A stretch of DNA of 64,000 nt from Actinomadura mexicana (GTDB taxonomy: Bacteria; Actinomycetota; Actinomycetes; Streptosporangiales; Streptosporangiaceae). Below, piece after piece: positions 17,936 through 28,445 of the stretch. The stretch covers positions 31,907 through 95,906 of the forward strand of contig NZ_FZNP01000023.1 of the NCBI RefSeq assembly GCF_900188105.1, given 5' to 3'. Made by a program: the position numbers and the translations under genes. Each line of letters opens with the position of its first letter. Within the stretch, counting starts at the first letter, position 1. The notes under the pieces are model-generated. The model was not told where the DNA came from. It ran no database searches and worked only from the letters and a program-made list of their open reading frames with translations.

Positions 17936-19073
17936 ATGGCTTCCCCTTCCGTGCCCGCGGGCGAAGAGGTCTATGGCGTCACGACGCTGGAGCTCTTCTT
18001 CGACCTGGTGTTCGTCTTCGCGGTGACCCAGCTCAGCCACGTCCTGGTCAAGGAACTGAACGTCTTGGGCCTGGTCCAGGTCGTGCTGATGTTCGGCGTC
18101 CTGTGGTGGATGTACGGCGGCTACGCGTGGCTGACCAACACCCTCACGCCCACGACGGCGGCACGGCGCCTGCTGCTCCTGGTCGGGATGGGCGGGTTCT
18201 TCATGGTCGCCCTGGCCACCCCGACGGCGTTCAAGGGCGGCGGCGTCGTGTGGGGCCTCGGGTACCTGGTCCTGGTGCTCGCCCACGTGACGCTGTACGC
18301 GCAGGGCAATCCGAACATCCTGCGCGTCCTGCCGGCCAACCTGCTCGCGGCGGCGCTCATCATCGTCGCCGGGATCCTCGACCACGGGCCGGCCGTGTAC
18401 GTGCTGTGGACGCTCGCCCTCGTCGTCCCGATCGTCCAGCCGTACATCGTGCCGGCGGGCGGGCTGTTCACCATCCAGCCCGCGCACATCGTCGAGCGGC
18501 ACGGGCTGCTCGTCATGATCACCATCGGCGAGTCGGTGATCGCGGTCGGGGCGGGCGCCGAGCACGCGCACCTGGACGCGGGCCTGGTCGTCGCCGTGCT
18601 GCTCGGGCTGGCGCTCGCGGCGGCCGTCTGGTGGAGCTACTTCGCCCGGGACGACGAGCGCGCCGAGGCGGCGCTGAGCGCCGCCGACGACGTGCGCCGC
18701 ACCCAGATGACGATGTTCGGCTACTTCTACGCCCACATCCCGCTGGTCGTCGGGATCATCGTCGCGGCGGCCGGCATGGGGACGGCCGTCGGGCACGCCT
18801 GGGACGGCCTGCACACCGGCCCCGCGCTCGCCCTGGCCGGCGGCGTCGCGCTCTACCTGGCGGGCGACGTGGCGTTCCGCCGGACCGTCCGCATCGGGCC
18901 GTCCCGCATCCGGCTCGGCGCCGCCGCGGCCGCGCTCGCGGTCACCCCGCTGGGCCTCTGGCTGGCCGCCGCCGAGATCGCCGCCCTCGTCCTGGTCATC
19001 GCCGCCGCGCTGGCGCTCGAACACGCGGCGACCCGGCCGGACGCCGCGGTTCCCGGCCTGGGACAATCATCGG

Positions 19074-19081
<8 letters not shown>
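17936..19081 (+). CDS. LtrA-family (low temperature requirement A) membrane protein
   Basis: A 381-residue polytopic membrane protein. The family signature GVTTLELFFDLVFVFAVTQLSH is near residues 14-35. Another conserved block is HIVERHGLLVMITIGESVIAVGAG, with its E-x-x-G, and WWSYFARDDERAE follows. About ten hydrophobic helices are present. The biochemical role is not established; the name comes from a Listeria mutant. The gene lies 34 bp after purD and overlaps purB by 8 bp (19074-19081), so it is probably translated in the same purine operon. The functional reason is unknown. Confidence 0.85.
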
Positions 19082-20384
<1,303 letters not shown>

Positions 20385-20392
20385 GAGGGGCC

Positions 20393-21181
20393 GTGCAGGG
20401 GACCGTGACCGAGCTGAACGCCTACCCGCTCAAGAGCGGGGGCGGGACCGCGCTGCGCAGCGCCGAGCTGACCGCGCGCGGCCTGCCGTTCGACCGCGAG
20501 TTCATGCTGGTCACCCCCGAGGGCCGCTTCCTGTCCCAGCGCGACCACGCCCGGATGGCGCTGCTGCGCCCGTCCTACGACGGGACGGTCCTCACGGTGG
20601 ACGCCCCCGGCGCCCCGCGGCTCGTCCACAAGGCCGCGGACGAGGGCGAGGTGCGGGAGGTCTCGGTCCAGCGGTCGCAGTGCCGGGGCGTCGACCAGGG
20701 CGACGAGGCGGCGGCCTGGTTCGGCGACCTGCTCGGCGCCGACTGCCGCCTCGTGCGCTTCACCGGCCTGCGTCCCACGGCCCGCGGCGGCGGCGAGGTC
20801 ATGTTCGCCGACGGCTACCCCCTGCTGGTCATCTCCGCCGAGTCGCTCGCCGACCTCAACGCGCGGCTGGACGAGCCCCTCCCGATGAACCGGTTCCGCC
20901 CGACCCTCGTCGTCGAGGGCCTCGGCCCCTACGGCGAGGACGAGGTGCGCCTGCTGCGCGTCGGCGAGGCCGTCATCGAGATGGTCAAACCGTGCACCCG
21001 CTGCGTCATCACCACCACCGACCAGCGCACCGCCGAGCGCGGCCGTGAGCCGCTGCGGACGCTCGCCTCCTACCGCACCCGGGACCGCGGCATCCAGTTC
21101 GGCCAGAACTGCGTCCCGCGCGTCCTCGGCACGCTCAGGGTGGGCGACCCGGTGGAGGTCGTGGCGGCCCGCCACCCCTGA
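20393..21181 (+). CDS. MOSC-domain protein (YcbX-like)
   Basis: A 262-residue protein with an N-terminal MOSC_N beta-barrel (VTELNAYPLKSGGGTALRSAELTARGLPFDREFML) and a C-terminal MOSC domain (FADGYPLLVISAESLADLN, MNRFRPTLVVEG, MVKPCTRCVITTTDQ with the conserved Cys expected to bind molybdenum cofactor sulfur, and GQNCVPRVLG). Such proteins handle sulfurated Moco, or act in amidoxime/N-hydroxylated base detoxification like YcbX. The latter would fit its position in the purine operon. GTG 20393 follows AGGAGGGGCC. A hairpin follows the gene. Confidence 0.85.
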   Translation: MQGTVTELNAYPLKSGGGTALRSAELTARGLPFDREFMLVTPEGRFLSQRDHARMALLRPSYDGTVLTVDAPGAPRLVHKAADEGEVREVSVQRSQCRGVDQGDEAAAWFGDLLGADCRLVRFTGLRPTARGGGEVMFADGYPLLVISAESLADLNARLDEPLPMNRFRPTLVVEGLGPYGEDEVRLLRVGEAVIEMVKPCTRCVITTTDQRTAERGREPLRTLASYRTRDRGIQFGQNCVPRVLGTLRVGDPVEVVAARHP

Positions 21182-21197
21182 TGATCTTCAAAACCCC

Positions 21198-21217
21198 GGC
21201 GGCGAAGGCCCGCCGCC
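21198..21217 (+). terminator. Hairpin after the MOSC gene
   Basis: GGCGGC (21198-21203) and GCCGCC (21212-21217) form a 6-bp G/C stem with an 8-nt loop, starting 17 bp after the stop codon. It is the likely end of the purD-ltrA-purB-MOSC unit. Confidence 0.55.
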
Positions 21218-21444
21218 CCTAGGCTCCCCACGGGGAATTTTCCGAGGGAACGCGAACCTTTGGCGTGTTCCGGAGGTCTCAACGAGCAGACTGACGCCCG
21301 CGGGGCCGGGCCGGACGCCACACCTCCGGCCCGATGGTTTACTGGGGTCGCGTCGGCAGCGGGGGGACACCGTCAGGCACGCTCGGCCCTCGTGCTCCCA
21401 ACTGGATCGCACACGCAAGCGCACCCGAGAGGAAGTTAGGCGGC

Positions 21445-22737
21445 ATGAGCATGGGCCACGAGGTTCGCTACCGCATGCGCGGCGGCCGGCAGCTGCACGG
21501 CACGGTCTTCATTCAGGGGGCGAAGAACGCCGTCCTGCCGATGATCGGCGCCTCGCTGATGGCCTCCCGGGGACGCACCGTGCTGCGCAACGTCCCGATC
21601 ATCGAGGACGTGCGGCGGGCGGTGGAGCTGGCGCGGGCCATCGGGGCCAAGGCCGAGCTGCACGAGACCGAGCGCACGCTGGTGATCGACGCCTCGACGC
21701 TGAGCAGCCCCGTGCTGCCCGCCGAGATCGCGTCCCGGTTCCGCGGCTCGTTCCTGTTCGTCCCGGCGCTGCTGCACCGCCTCGGCGAGGCGGTCATCGA
21801 GGGCGTCGGCGGCTGCAACCTCGGCAGCCGCAACCTGGACTTCCACTACAACGGCTTCAAGCGGATGGGCGCCACGGTCACCGAGCACGTGGCCGACAAC
21901 GGCGACGGCATCATCCACATCAAGGCCGGCGACCTGCGCGGCGGCACGCTCTACTGCGACACCCCCTCGCACACCGGCACCGAGAACCTGATCATGGCCG
22001 CGGCGCTGGCGCACGGCACCACGCTGATCAAGAACGCGGCGCTGGAGCCGGAGGTGCTGGACAACATCGCCATCCTCCAGGCGATGGGCGCCCGGATCAG
22101 CGGCGGCGGCACCGGCTTCATCACGGTCGAGGGCGTGGACGAGCTGACCGCCGTCGAGCACACCGTGATGCCCGACCGGATCGACGCCGGCGTGTTCGTG
22201 ATGGCCGCCGCGATCACCGGCGGCGACCTCAGCCTCGTCGGCGCCTCGCTGGAGCACCTCGGCGTCGCCGCCGACAAGCTGGAGCAGATGGGCGTGGAGT
22301 TCCACCAGCAGGGCGCCGTCCTGCAGGTGCGCCGCGACCGGACGCTCCGCCCGATCAACGTCATCACCGACGAGTACCCGGGCTTCGCCACCGACCTGCA
22401 GTCGCCGATCATGGCGGTGTCCTGCCTGGCCGAGGGCCCGTCCTACATCTACGAGCGGATCTTCGACGGCCGGTTCAAGCTGGCCGGCGAGCTGGCGAAG
22501 ATGGGCGCCGACATCGAGATGGACGGCAACCGCGCGAAGGTCAACGGCCCGCGCGGGCTGCGCGGCGCCGAGGTCGAGGCGCACGACCTGCGCTGCGGCA
22601 GCGCCCTGGTGCTGGCCGGCCTCGCCGCCGAGGGCGAGACGACCATCACCTCCGCCTACTACCTCGACCGCGGGCACGCGCACACGGCCGAGCGGCTCTC
22701 CCAGCTCGGTGCCGAGATCGTCCGAGAAGCCGGCTAG
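21445..22737 (+). CDS. murA: UDP-N-acetylglucosamine 1-carboxyvinyltransferase (MurA-type)
   Basis: A 430-residue EPSP/MurA-fold enzyme transferring enolpyruvate from PEP to UDP-GlcNAc, the first committed step of peptidoglycan synthesis. It keeps the N-terminal Lys-Asn pair in FIQGAKNAVLPMIG and the active-site loop Cys in GVGGCNLGSRNLDFHYNGF (near residue 124), the residue attacked by fosfomycin. The C-terminal TDLQSPIMAVSCLAEG and YYLDRGHAHTAERL blocks fit the family. ATG 21445 follows AGGAAG. There is no atp operon or other murein gene nearby, so it may be a second copy; this cannot be decided from the window. Confidence 0.88.
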   Translation: MSMGHEVRYRMRGGRQLHGTVFIQGAKNAVLPMIGASLMASRGRTVLRNVPIIEDVRRAVELARAIGAKAELHETERTLVIDASTLSSPVLPAEIASRFRGSFLFVPALLHRLGEAVIEGVGGCNLGSRNLDFHYNGFKRMGATVTEHVADNGDGIIHIKAGDLRGGTLYCDTPSHTGTENLIMAAALAHGTTLIKNAALEPEVLDNIAILQAMGARISGGGTGFITVEGVDELTAVEHTVMPDRIDAGVFVMAAAITGGDLSLVGASLEHLGVAADKLEQMGVEFHQQGAVLQVRRDRTLRPINVITDEYPGFATDLQSPIMAVSCLAEGPSYIYERIFDGRFKLAGELAKMGADIEMDGNRAKVNGPRGLRGAEVEAHDLRCGSALVLAGLAAEGETTITSAYYLDRGHAHTAERLSQLGAEIVREAG

Positions 22738-22849
22738 CGCCGCGCGGCGAACGGGATCACGCGCACCGATCGGCCGAATGTGGCCTCGGGCCTGACCAAC
22801 TCCTGGTTGATCCCTGACGAGCCGTGTAACGGTTCGCGACAAATCCGTT

Positions 22850-22883
22850 GAGCCGTGCGTTACCGCCCGGTTACGCACGGCTC
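22850..22883 (+). terminator. Long hairpin terminator downstream of murA
   Basis: GAGCCGTGCGT and ACGCACGGCTC form a perfect 11-bp stem, extended after one mismatch by ACC/GGT, with loop GCCC. It lies 113 bp after the murA stop codon. Confidence 0.75.
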
Positions 22884-23537
22884 GGACGGAGCTTCCTTAC
22901 CACCCGAACACCGACTCTCTGACCTGCGATGTCATGCGTGGAACGGTCCGAATCGACCGGACCGTAACGCGGTAAAAAATCACCGGCCGCCCCCGACCAC
23001 GCGGTCTGGACGGATCACTCGTCTTTCCGGAGCGGTCGAGATCGGGTCGCCGGATTTCGGCCCTCGCGTAAACCAAACGGACGCCGCAGGGGTCCCTCCA
23101 GTACGTAGGAGCGTCAGGAAGGGGCCCCCGCCGTGATTTCGGGTCTTGTTTTTCAACTTCGGACATCCGAAGATGCAGGATCAAGGCTGGCCGATTGGTG
23201 ACAAATTACTGACCAGGGGGTCGCGTAGGTTACTTTTTCGCCGCACTCTTGATTCGATTTCGCGTCTGGGTGTCACATCGCGTCGCCCTGACCCGATCTG
23301 CCAGCTAGAAGGAGATCTCCTCCGCTTCACCGAGGCGGGCGGGAGCTCGGGACGGACGGCCCTCCTCCACTTTCCGGAGGCGGGTTCGCGGGAAGTCGAA
23401 TCGCACGGGATCTGCGGGTGCTGGGTCAGAAGGCAGGGGCGTCAAGCCATGAGTCAACCGTTGGGCGGAACGTGCGCGATCAGATGGCCGGGGCGGCGCC
23501 CCCGCCGAGAGGCCGGATGGGAAGCGAGCGATCTTCG
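22884..23537. other. ~650-bp intergenic region upstream of a large regulator gene
   Basis: GC content is visibly lower than in coding DNA and the short frames here lack codon bias, so no gene is called. There is a small hairpin CTTCGGA/TCCGAAG (about 23157-23172) and a 12-bp palindrome AGGAGATCTCCT at 23310-23321, about 215 bp before the regulator gene. The length suggests a long 5' leader or several promoters. No known riboswitch motif is recognised. Confidence 0.5.
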
Positions 23538-24866
23538 ATGACGGCTGCGCGAGCGGGGTCCGTCACCCCCGACCTCACGATCGGGGTCGTCGGCCCCCAT
23601 GACCTGGTCGAACGGGTCATGCTCATGGGCCACGGCCCCACACCCGTACCGAGCAGGCTGGTGGCCGCCGCGTACCGCGACGAGCAGGAGGCTGCCGACA
23701 AGGTCGTGCGCCTCGGCTCGGGCGTGGACGTGTGCCTGTTCGCCAGCCCGGTCCCGTACGACTTCGCGCGCAAGGCCGGCGTCCTGACGATGCCCGCCAC
23801 CTACGTGCCGCTGAACGGCGCCGCCCTCCAGGGCGCGCTGCTGCGGGCGTCCCTCGACGAGCGCTTCGACCCGTCCCGGGTCAGCATCGACGTGCTCGGC
23901 CGCGCCGAGGTCGAGGAGGCCTACTCCGAGATCAGCCTCGGCACCGAGCAGGTGCACCTGCGCGAGGAGGCCGCCGGTCCCGGCACGCTCGCCGCGTTCC
24001 ACGAGCGGCTCTGGCGGCGCGGCGCGACCACCGTCGCGATGACCTGCGTGCACGCCACCGCCGAGCGCATGGAGATGGCGGGCGTCCCGACCATCCGGGT
24101 CCGGCCGACCGGCGCCGCGATCCGCAGCTCCCTGCAGACCGCCGCGCTCCTCGGCGCCCACCACCGCCTGGAGGAGTCGCAGCTCGTCGTCGTGCTGGTG
24201 GACGTCCCGACCCTCCGCGAGACCCCGCGCCGCGTCACCCCGCGCTACTGGCGCGACGAGCTGAAGCTGGCCCTGCACCGGGTGCTCCTCCAGGAGGCGC
24301 ACCGGATGAACGCCTCGGTGTGGCCCGTCGACGACCACAGCTACCTCGTCATCGCCACGCGCGGCTCGGTCACGGCGTCCACCGAGGGCTTCCGGACGCC
24401 GCCGTTCGTCGAGCGCGTCCGCGAGGAGCTCGGCCTGGCCATCGAGGTCGGCATCGGCATGGGCCGCACGGCCCACGAGGCGGAGAACCACGCCCGCGCC
24501 GCCCTGGCACGCTCCCAGAGCTCCCAGCGGGCGCAGGGCTTCGCGCTGGACCGCGACGGCCGCGCGCTCGTCCCCGCGCCCCGCACGCCGCCGCGCACCC
24601 AGCCGCAGGTCAAGCCGAAGGGCCTGGAGATCCTGGCCCGGCTCGCCGACAAGCTCGGCGACCACGAGCAACCCCTCATCGTGGACGCGGAGAACGCCGG
24701 CAAGATGCTCGGCGTCACGCCCCGCACGGCCCGCCGCCTCCTGCGCACGCTGGTCGAGGAGGGCCTCGCCTGGCCGCTGCCCCCGAACCGCACCCCCCAG
24801 CCCGGCCGCCCCCGCCAGCTCTACCGCCTGATCGTCGAAAAGCTGGGCCCGGCGAAGACGAGCTGA
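23538..24866 (+). CDS. Large transcriptional-regulator-like protein with GGDEF/cyclase-like core and C-terminal winged helix
   Basis: A protein of about 442 residues. Residues ~10-230 form an alpha/beta domain like a periplasmic-type or PrpR-type sensor (LTIGVVGPHDLVERVMLMG, GVDVCLFASPVPYDFARK, TVAMTCVHATAERMEMAG). The middle (~230-345) looks like a degenerate GGDEF/palm nucleotide-cyclase fold (QLVVVLVDVP, HSYLVIATRGSVT, LAIEVGIGMGRTAHEAENHARAAL) without a GGDEF signature. The C-terminus (~360-442) is a winged helix (MLGVTPRTARRLLRTLVEEGLA). It may sense a small molecule and bind DNA. The start is uncertain: ATG 23538, 23517, 23484 or 23418 all remain open. It is convergent with the aminotransferase gene. 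Confidence 0.6.
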   Translation: MTAARAGSVTPDLTIGVVGPHDLVERVMLMGHGPTPVPSRLVAAAYRDEQEAADKVVRLGSGVDVCLFASPVPYDFARKAGVLTMPATYVPLNGAALQGALLRASLDERFDPSRVSIDVLGRAEVEEAYSEISLGTEQVHLREEAAGPGTLAAFHERLWRRGATTVAMTCVHATAERMEMAGVPTIRVRPTGAAIRSSLQTAALLGAHHRLEESQLVVVLVDVPTLRETPRRVTPRYWRDELKLALHRVLLQEAHRMNASVWPVDDHSYLVIATRGSVTASTEGFRTPPFVERVREELGLAIEVGIGMGRTAHEAENHARAALARSQSSQRAQGFALDRDGRALVPAPRTPPRTQPQVKPKGLEILARLADKLGDHEQPLIVDAENAGKMLGVTPRTARRLLRTLVEEGLAWPLPPNRTPQPGRPRQLYRLIVEKLGPAKTS

Positions 24867-24882
24867 GGGGGCGGGCGGCGGG

Positions 24883-25956
24883 TCAGCGCTCGAAGGTCCT
24901 GGTGACGGCCAGGAAGGCGTCGTTCTCCTCGGGGGAGCCTATGGAGACGCGGGCGCCCTCGCCGTCGAAGGGGCGGACGCTCACGCCCTGGGCGTCGCAG
25001 GCGGCGGAGAACTCCATCGTGCGGTCGCCGAGGCGCAGCCACACGAAGTTGGCCTCGGTGGGCGGGACCGTCCAGCCGTCGGCGAGGAGGGCGGCGCGGA
25101 CGCGGTCGCGCTCCTTCACGGTGCCCTCGACGCGTTCCATCAGCTCGTCGGTGGCGTCCAGGGACGCGATGCCGGCGGCCTGCGCCACGGAGTTCACGCT
25201 GAACGGCAGGAACGTCTTGCGGATGGATCCGGCGACGAGCGGATGCGCCACGAGGTAGCCGATGCGCAGGCCCGCGAGACCGTAGGCCTTGGAGAACGTG
25301 CGCAGGATCGCCAGGTTCGGGCGGTCGCCGTAGAGGGTGAGGCCGTCGGGCACCTCGTCGTCGCGGACGTACTCGCGGTACGCCTCGTCCAGGACGACCA
25401 TGCAATCGGCGGGGACGCGGTCCAGGAACGCCTCGATCTCCGCGCGGCCGACGGCGGTGCCGGTGGGGTTGTTCGGGTTGCAGACGAAGACCACACGCGT
25501 GTTCTCGGTGATGGCGTCCGCCATCGCGCGCAGGTCATGGGTCTCGTCCCGCACGGGCACCTGGACGCTCGTCGCGCCCGACAGCGACACCAGCAGCGGG
25601 TACGCCTCGAACGACCGCCACGCGTACACGACCTCGGCGCCCGGCTCGGCGACCGCCTCCAGCAGCATCTGGGTCATCCCGACGGAACCGCAGCCCACCG
25701 CGACGTGGTCGGCGGGGACGCCGCAGAACGACGCGATCGCCTCGGTCAGCGAGGTCGCGTTGTTGTCGGGGTAGCGGTTGACGTTGCGCGCCGCCTCGCC
25801 GATCGCCTCGACGACCGAGGGCAGCGGCCCGTGCGGCGACTCGTTGGACGACAGCTTGAACGAGCGGCCGTCGGGCGACACCACGACCTTGCCGGGCCTG
25901 TAGGCCACGAAACGGTCGAGGACGGAGCGGAAGCGGGGTGTGGTTGCCTCGGACAC
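24883..25956 (-). CDS. Aromatic/histidinol-phosphate aminotransferase (Pat/HisC2-like)
   Basis: A 357-residue fold-type I PLP enzyme. The N-terminal KLSSNESPHGPLPSVVEAI, RYPDNNATSLTEAI, GCGSVGMTQMLLEA, VYAWRSFEAYPLLV, VCNPNNPTGT and the PLP-lysine motif RTFSKAYGLAGLRIGY match HisC and especially the mycobacterial HisC2/Pat aromatic aminotransferase (W-R-S-F-E and G-C-G-S-V). It would transaminate aromatic 2-oxo acids, or imidazole-acetol phosphate. No his genes are adjacent, which favours Pat. The GTG start follows GGAGGA on the minus strand. Confidence 0.85.
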   Translation of the reverse strand: MSEATTPRFRSVLDRFVAYRPGKVVVSPDGRSFKLSSNESPHGPLPSVVEAIGEAARNVNRYPDNNATSLTEAIASFCGVPADHVAVGCGSVGMTQMLLEAVAEPGAEVVYAWRSFEAYPLLVSLSGATSVQVPVRDETHDLRAMADAITENTRVVFVCNPNNPTGTAVGRAEIEAFLDRVPADCMVVLDEAYREYVRDDEVPDGLTLYGDRPNLAILRTFSKAYGLAGLRIGYLVAHPLVAGSIRKTFLPFSVNSVAQAAGIASLDATDELMERVEGTVKERDRVRAALLADGWTVPPTEANFVWLRLGDRTMEFSAACDAQGVSVRPFDGEGARVSIGSPEENDAFLAVTRTFER

Positions 25957-25995
25957 CGTTGTCCTCCAGATTGCACAGGGGTGGTGATCCCCAGC

Positions 25996-26289
25996 CTACG
26001 CAGCGTTCCTCATCATCCAACAAACAGCCACGATGCGGACGAACTCCCAGTCCTGGGTGTCCTGCGGCCACCATCCCCGGTTGAACGCGTCCTCCGCGAA
26101 ACCGTGCAGGTACCCCATCAGCTCGTCCGCGCCGGGCGGTTCGCCGGGCGCGCCGAGCTCGTCGCGGACACTGGCCACGTGCTGGTCGACGGCCGCCGCG
26201 AGGCCCGGGGAACCGGACATCTCCGCGACGCCCGCCTCTCCGATGTCCCGGACGAGCAGGCCGAGCACGTCGGGCGAGTCACCGTTCAT
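25996..26289 (-). CDS. Small actinobacterial protein of unknown function
   Basis: A 97-residue acidic soluble protein from ATG 26289 (MNGDSPDVLGLLVRDIG). It contains AAVDQHVASVRDEL and YLHGFAEDAFNRGWW, and ends with an aromatic, hydrophobic segment FVRIVAVCWMMRNAA. The codon bias supports a real gene. I cannot name the family with confidence. It lies 39 bp upstream of the aminotransferase gene on the same strand, so it may be co-transcribed with it. Confidence 0.5.
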   Translation of the reverse strand: MNGDSPDVLGLLVRDIGEAGVAEMSGSPGLAAAVDQHVASVRDELGAPGEPPGADELMGYLHGFAEDAFNRGWWPQDTQDWEFVRIVAVCWMMRNAA

Positions 26290-26346
26290 AGGGGGTGAAA
26301 CTAGCAACGGTCCGGCGCTGCTCGGAACATCGCCCCAGGTAAAGGC

Positions 26347-27021
26347 TCATCCGCGGGGCCGCAGCATGGGCGGCCTCAGCTGCTCGGCGTCGCCCCTGCG
26401 GTAGAGGCGCGCGGGGCGTCCGCCGTCGCGGGTCGTCGTCCGGTCGGTGGGGATGAGGAACCGGTCGGCGCCGGTCACCTTCCGGTGGAAGTTCCGCGGG
26501 TCCAGGGTGGTGCCCCACACGATCTCGTAGACGCGCCGCAGCTCCGCGACCGTGAACTCGGGCGGGCAGAACGCCGCCGCCAGGGAGGTGTACTCCAGCT
26601 TCGCCCGCGCCCGCTCCATCCCGTCGCCCAGGATCCGCCGGTGGTCGAACGCGGCCCGGTCGTGGTGGAGGAGGTCGTCCACGGCCGTCCACAGAACCTG
26701 GGCGCGGCTGGAGGCGGGCAGGTCCGGCGCCAGCCCCAGGTACGCGACGCTCACCACCCGCTGCCGGGGGTCGCGGTCCGGGTACCCGAAGGTGGCGAGC
26801 TGCTCCAGGTGGATCCGCACGTCCGCGAGGCCCGCCCGCTCGGCCATCAGCCGGGCCGCGGCCACCGGCAGGTCCTCGTCGAGCTGGATGAACCCGCCCG
26901 GCAGCGACCACGCCCCCTCGTACGGCGGCCGGTCGCGCCGCCACCGCAGAGCGCACAGGCGCTGCTCCCGGACGGTGAGCACCACGAGGTCGACGGAGAC
27001 GGCAAGCCGGGGCACGGGCAT
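26347..27021 (-). CDS. Nudix-domain transcriptional regulator (NrtR-like)
   Basis: A 224-residue protein with an N-terminal Nudix fold (residues ~5-140) and a C-terminal winged helix (~150-224: FTVAELRRVYEIVWGTTLDPRNFHRKV, ending in an Arg-rich tail). The Nudix box GGFIQLDEDLPVAAARLMAERAGL is degenerate: the R-E-U-x-E-E core reads R-L-M-A-E-R, so metal-dependent hydrolysis is probably lost. That pattern is typical of NrtR-type regulators, which bind ADP-ribose-type ligands and control NAD or sugar metabolism genes. No NAD gene is adjacent. ATG 27021 is the only sensible start. Confidence 0.8.
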   Translation of the reverse strand: MPVPRLAVSVDLVVLTVREQRLCALRWRRDRPPYEGAWSLPGGFIQLDEDLPVAAARLMAERAGLADVRIHLEQLATFGYPDRDPRQRVVSVAYLGLAPDLPASSRAQVLWTAVDDLLHHDRAAFDHRRILGDGMERARAKLEYTSLAAAFCPPEFTVAELRRVYEIVWGTTLDPRNFHRKVTGADRFLIPTDRTTTRDGGRPARLYRRGDAEQLRPPMLRPRG

Positions 27022-27098
27022 GCAACGAACTTAGCGGGACCGGCCCTCCGCCGAAGCCAGGAAGGCCCGGCGGGGCCGGGCCTTCCGCGCATCGGCGC

Positions 27099-28445
27099 CT
27101 AGTCTTCCTTCGGGACCTCGACGGGGACGGTCGCGGCCGGGACGCCGTTGTGGCCGTTGGTTCCCCCGGGGGCGCTCTGGGCGTTCATCCCGGCGAGCAG
27201 CTGGCGCGCGACGCCGAGGCCGGTGCCGCCGAGCGTGAGGGCCTTGGCGAGCATGTCCTCGACGCCCTGGGCGCCGTTCAGCACGACCATGTTGTCGACG
27301 TTGCCGAACACGCCCGCGCCCGCCTCGACGATCTGCGGCCACTTCTCGGCGAGCTGCTGGGCGATGACGGCGTCGGTGTTCTCCGCCAGCGCCTCCGCGC
27401 GGGCCTTGATCGCCTCGGCCTCGGCCAGGCCCCGGCGCCGGGTCGCGTCCGCCTCGGCCTCACCGATCAGGCGGATGGCCTCGGACTCGCGCTGCGCCTT
27501 GAGCTGGACCTCGGTCGCCGCGGCCTGGGCGTAGGAGATGCGCTCCTCCCGCTCGGCCTCGGCCAGCTTGACCTGCTCGTAGGCGCGGGCGTCGGCGGGC
27601 TTGCGGATCTCGCTCTCCAGCCGCTTCTCGGTGCGCTCGGCCTCCAGTTCGGCGTTGCGGGTCTCCTTGAGGATGACCTCCTGGCGCGCCTGCTGCGCGG
27701 CCTGCTGCACCTGGCCCTCGTACTCGGCCTTCTTCATCTCGGTGTCCCGGATGACGGCCGCGTTCTGCCGCTCGGTCTCCTGCTCGCGCTCGGTGGCCTC
27801 CTGGTTGCGCTCGGCCTCGGCGATGCGGGCGGCGGAGGCGACCCTGGCGGCGTGCGGGCGGCCGAGGTTGGTGATGTAGCCGGTCTCGTCGTCGATCTCC
27901 TGGATCTGCAGGGAGTCCACGACCAGGCCGAGCTTGCTCATCTCGTCGGCGGCCGAGCCGCGGGTCTCGGAGGTGAGCCGCTCGCGGTTGAGGATCAGGT
28001 CCTCGACGGTGAGGTTGCCGATGATGGAGCGCAGGTGGCCGGTGAACAGCTCGTGGATCGCGCCGTCCATCGAGTTCTGCTGCTCCAGGAAGCGGCGCGC
28101 CGCGTTGGCGATCGACACGAAGTCGTCGCCGACCTTGTAGATGACCACCCCGCGGACCTTGACGGGGATGCCCTGCTGCGTCACGCAGTGGACCTCCAGG
28201 TTCGCGGCGCGGCTGTCGAGCCGCAGCCGGCGCGAGGTCTGGAAGCCGGGCAGGACGGACGTCCCCTTGCCGGTGATGATCTTGAACCCGAGGCTGTCGA
28301 CCCCGTCGATCGGCTTGGACTTGGCGCCGAGCCCGGAGATGATCAGGGCCTCGTTCGGCTCGGCGACCCGCCACACCATCTTGAACAGAACGATCAGCAC
28401 GATGACGGCGACGACGACGCCGATCGCCAGGACGACCACGGGCAT
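27099..28445 (-). CDS. Flotillin/SPFH-domain membrane protein
   Basis: A 448-residue flotillin. It has an N-terminal membrane anchor at residues ~3-24 (VVVLAIGVVVAVIVLIVLF), an SPFH/band-7 domain (~25-190: RVAEPNEALIISGLG ... GHLRSIIGNLTVEDLILNRE), a long Glu/Ala/Arg heptad coiled coil (~200-360) and a C-terminal oligomerisation region (EKWPQIVEAGAGVFGNVDNMVVLNG). Flotillins organise membrane microdomains. GGAGGAGG precedes ATG 28445. An NfeD-like OB-fold gene lies immediately upstream on the same strand, the usual nfeD-flotillin pairing. Confidence 0.92.
   Translation of the reverse strand: MPVVVLAIGVVVAVIVLIVLFKMVWRVAEPNEALIISGLGAKSKPIDGVDSLGFKIITGKGTSVLPGFQTSRRLRLDSRAANLEVHCVTQQGIPVKVRGVVIYKVGDDFVSIANAARRFLEQQNSMDGAIHELFTGHLRSIIGNLTVEDLILNRERLTSETRGSAADEMSKLGLVVDSLQIQEIDDETGYITNLGRPHAARVASAARIAEAERNQEATEREQETERQNAAVIRDTEMKKAEYEGQVQQAAQQARQEVILKETRNAELEAERTEKRLESEIRKPADARAYEQVKLAEAEREERISYAQAAATEVQLKAQRESEAIRLIGEAEADATRRRGLAEAEAIKARAEALAENTDAVIAQQLAEKWPQIVEAGAGVFGNVDNMVVLNGAQGVEDMLAKALTLGGTGLGVARQLLAGMNAQSAPGGTNGHNGVPAATVPVEVPKED

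Noticed and set aside
20575..22878. Long minus-strand frames opposite the MOSC and murA genes
   Set aside because: Shadow frames; the plus strand carries all conserved motifs.
22855..23541. Short frames of 93-131 residues in the gap before the regulator
   Set aside because: No ribosome site, no codon bias and no recognisable domain, in a locally AT-richer region.
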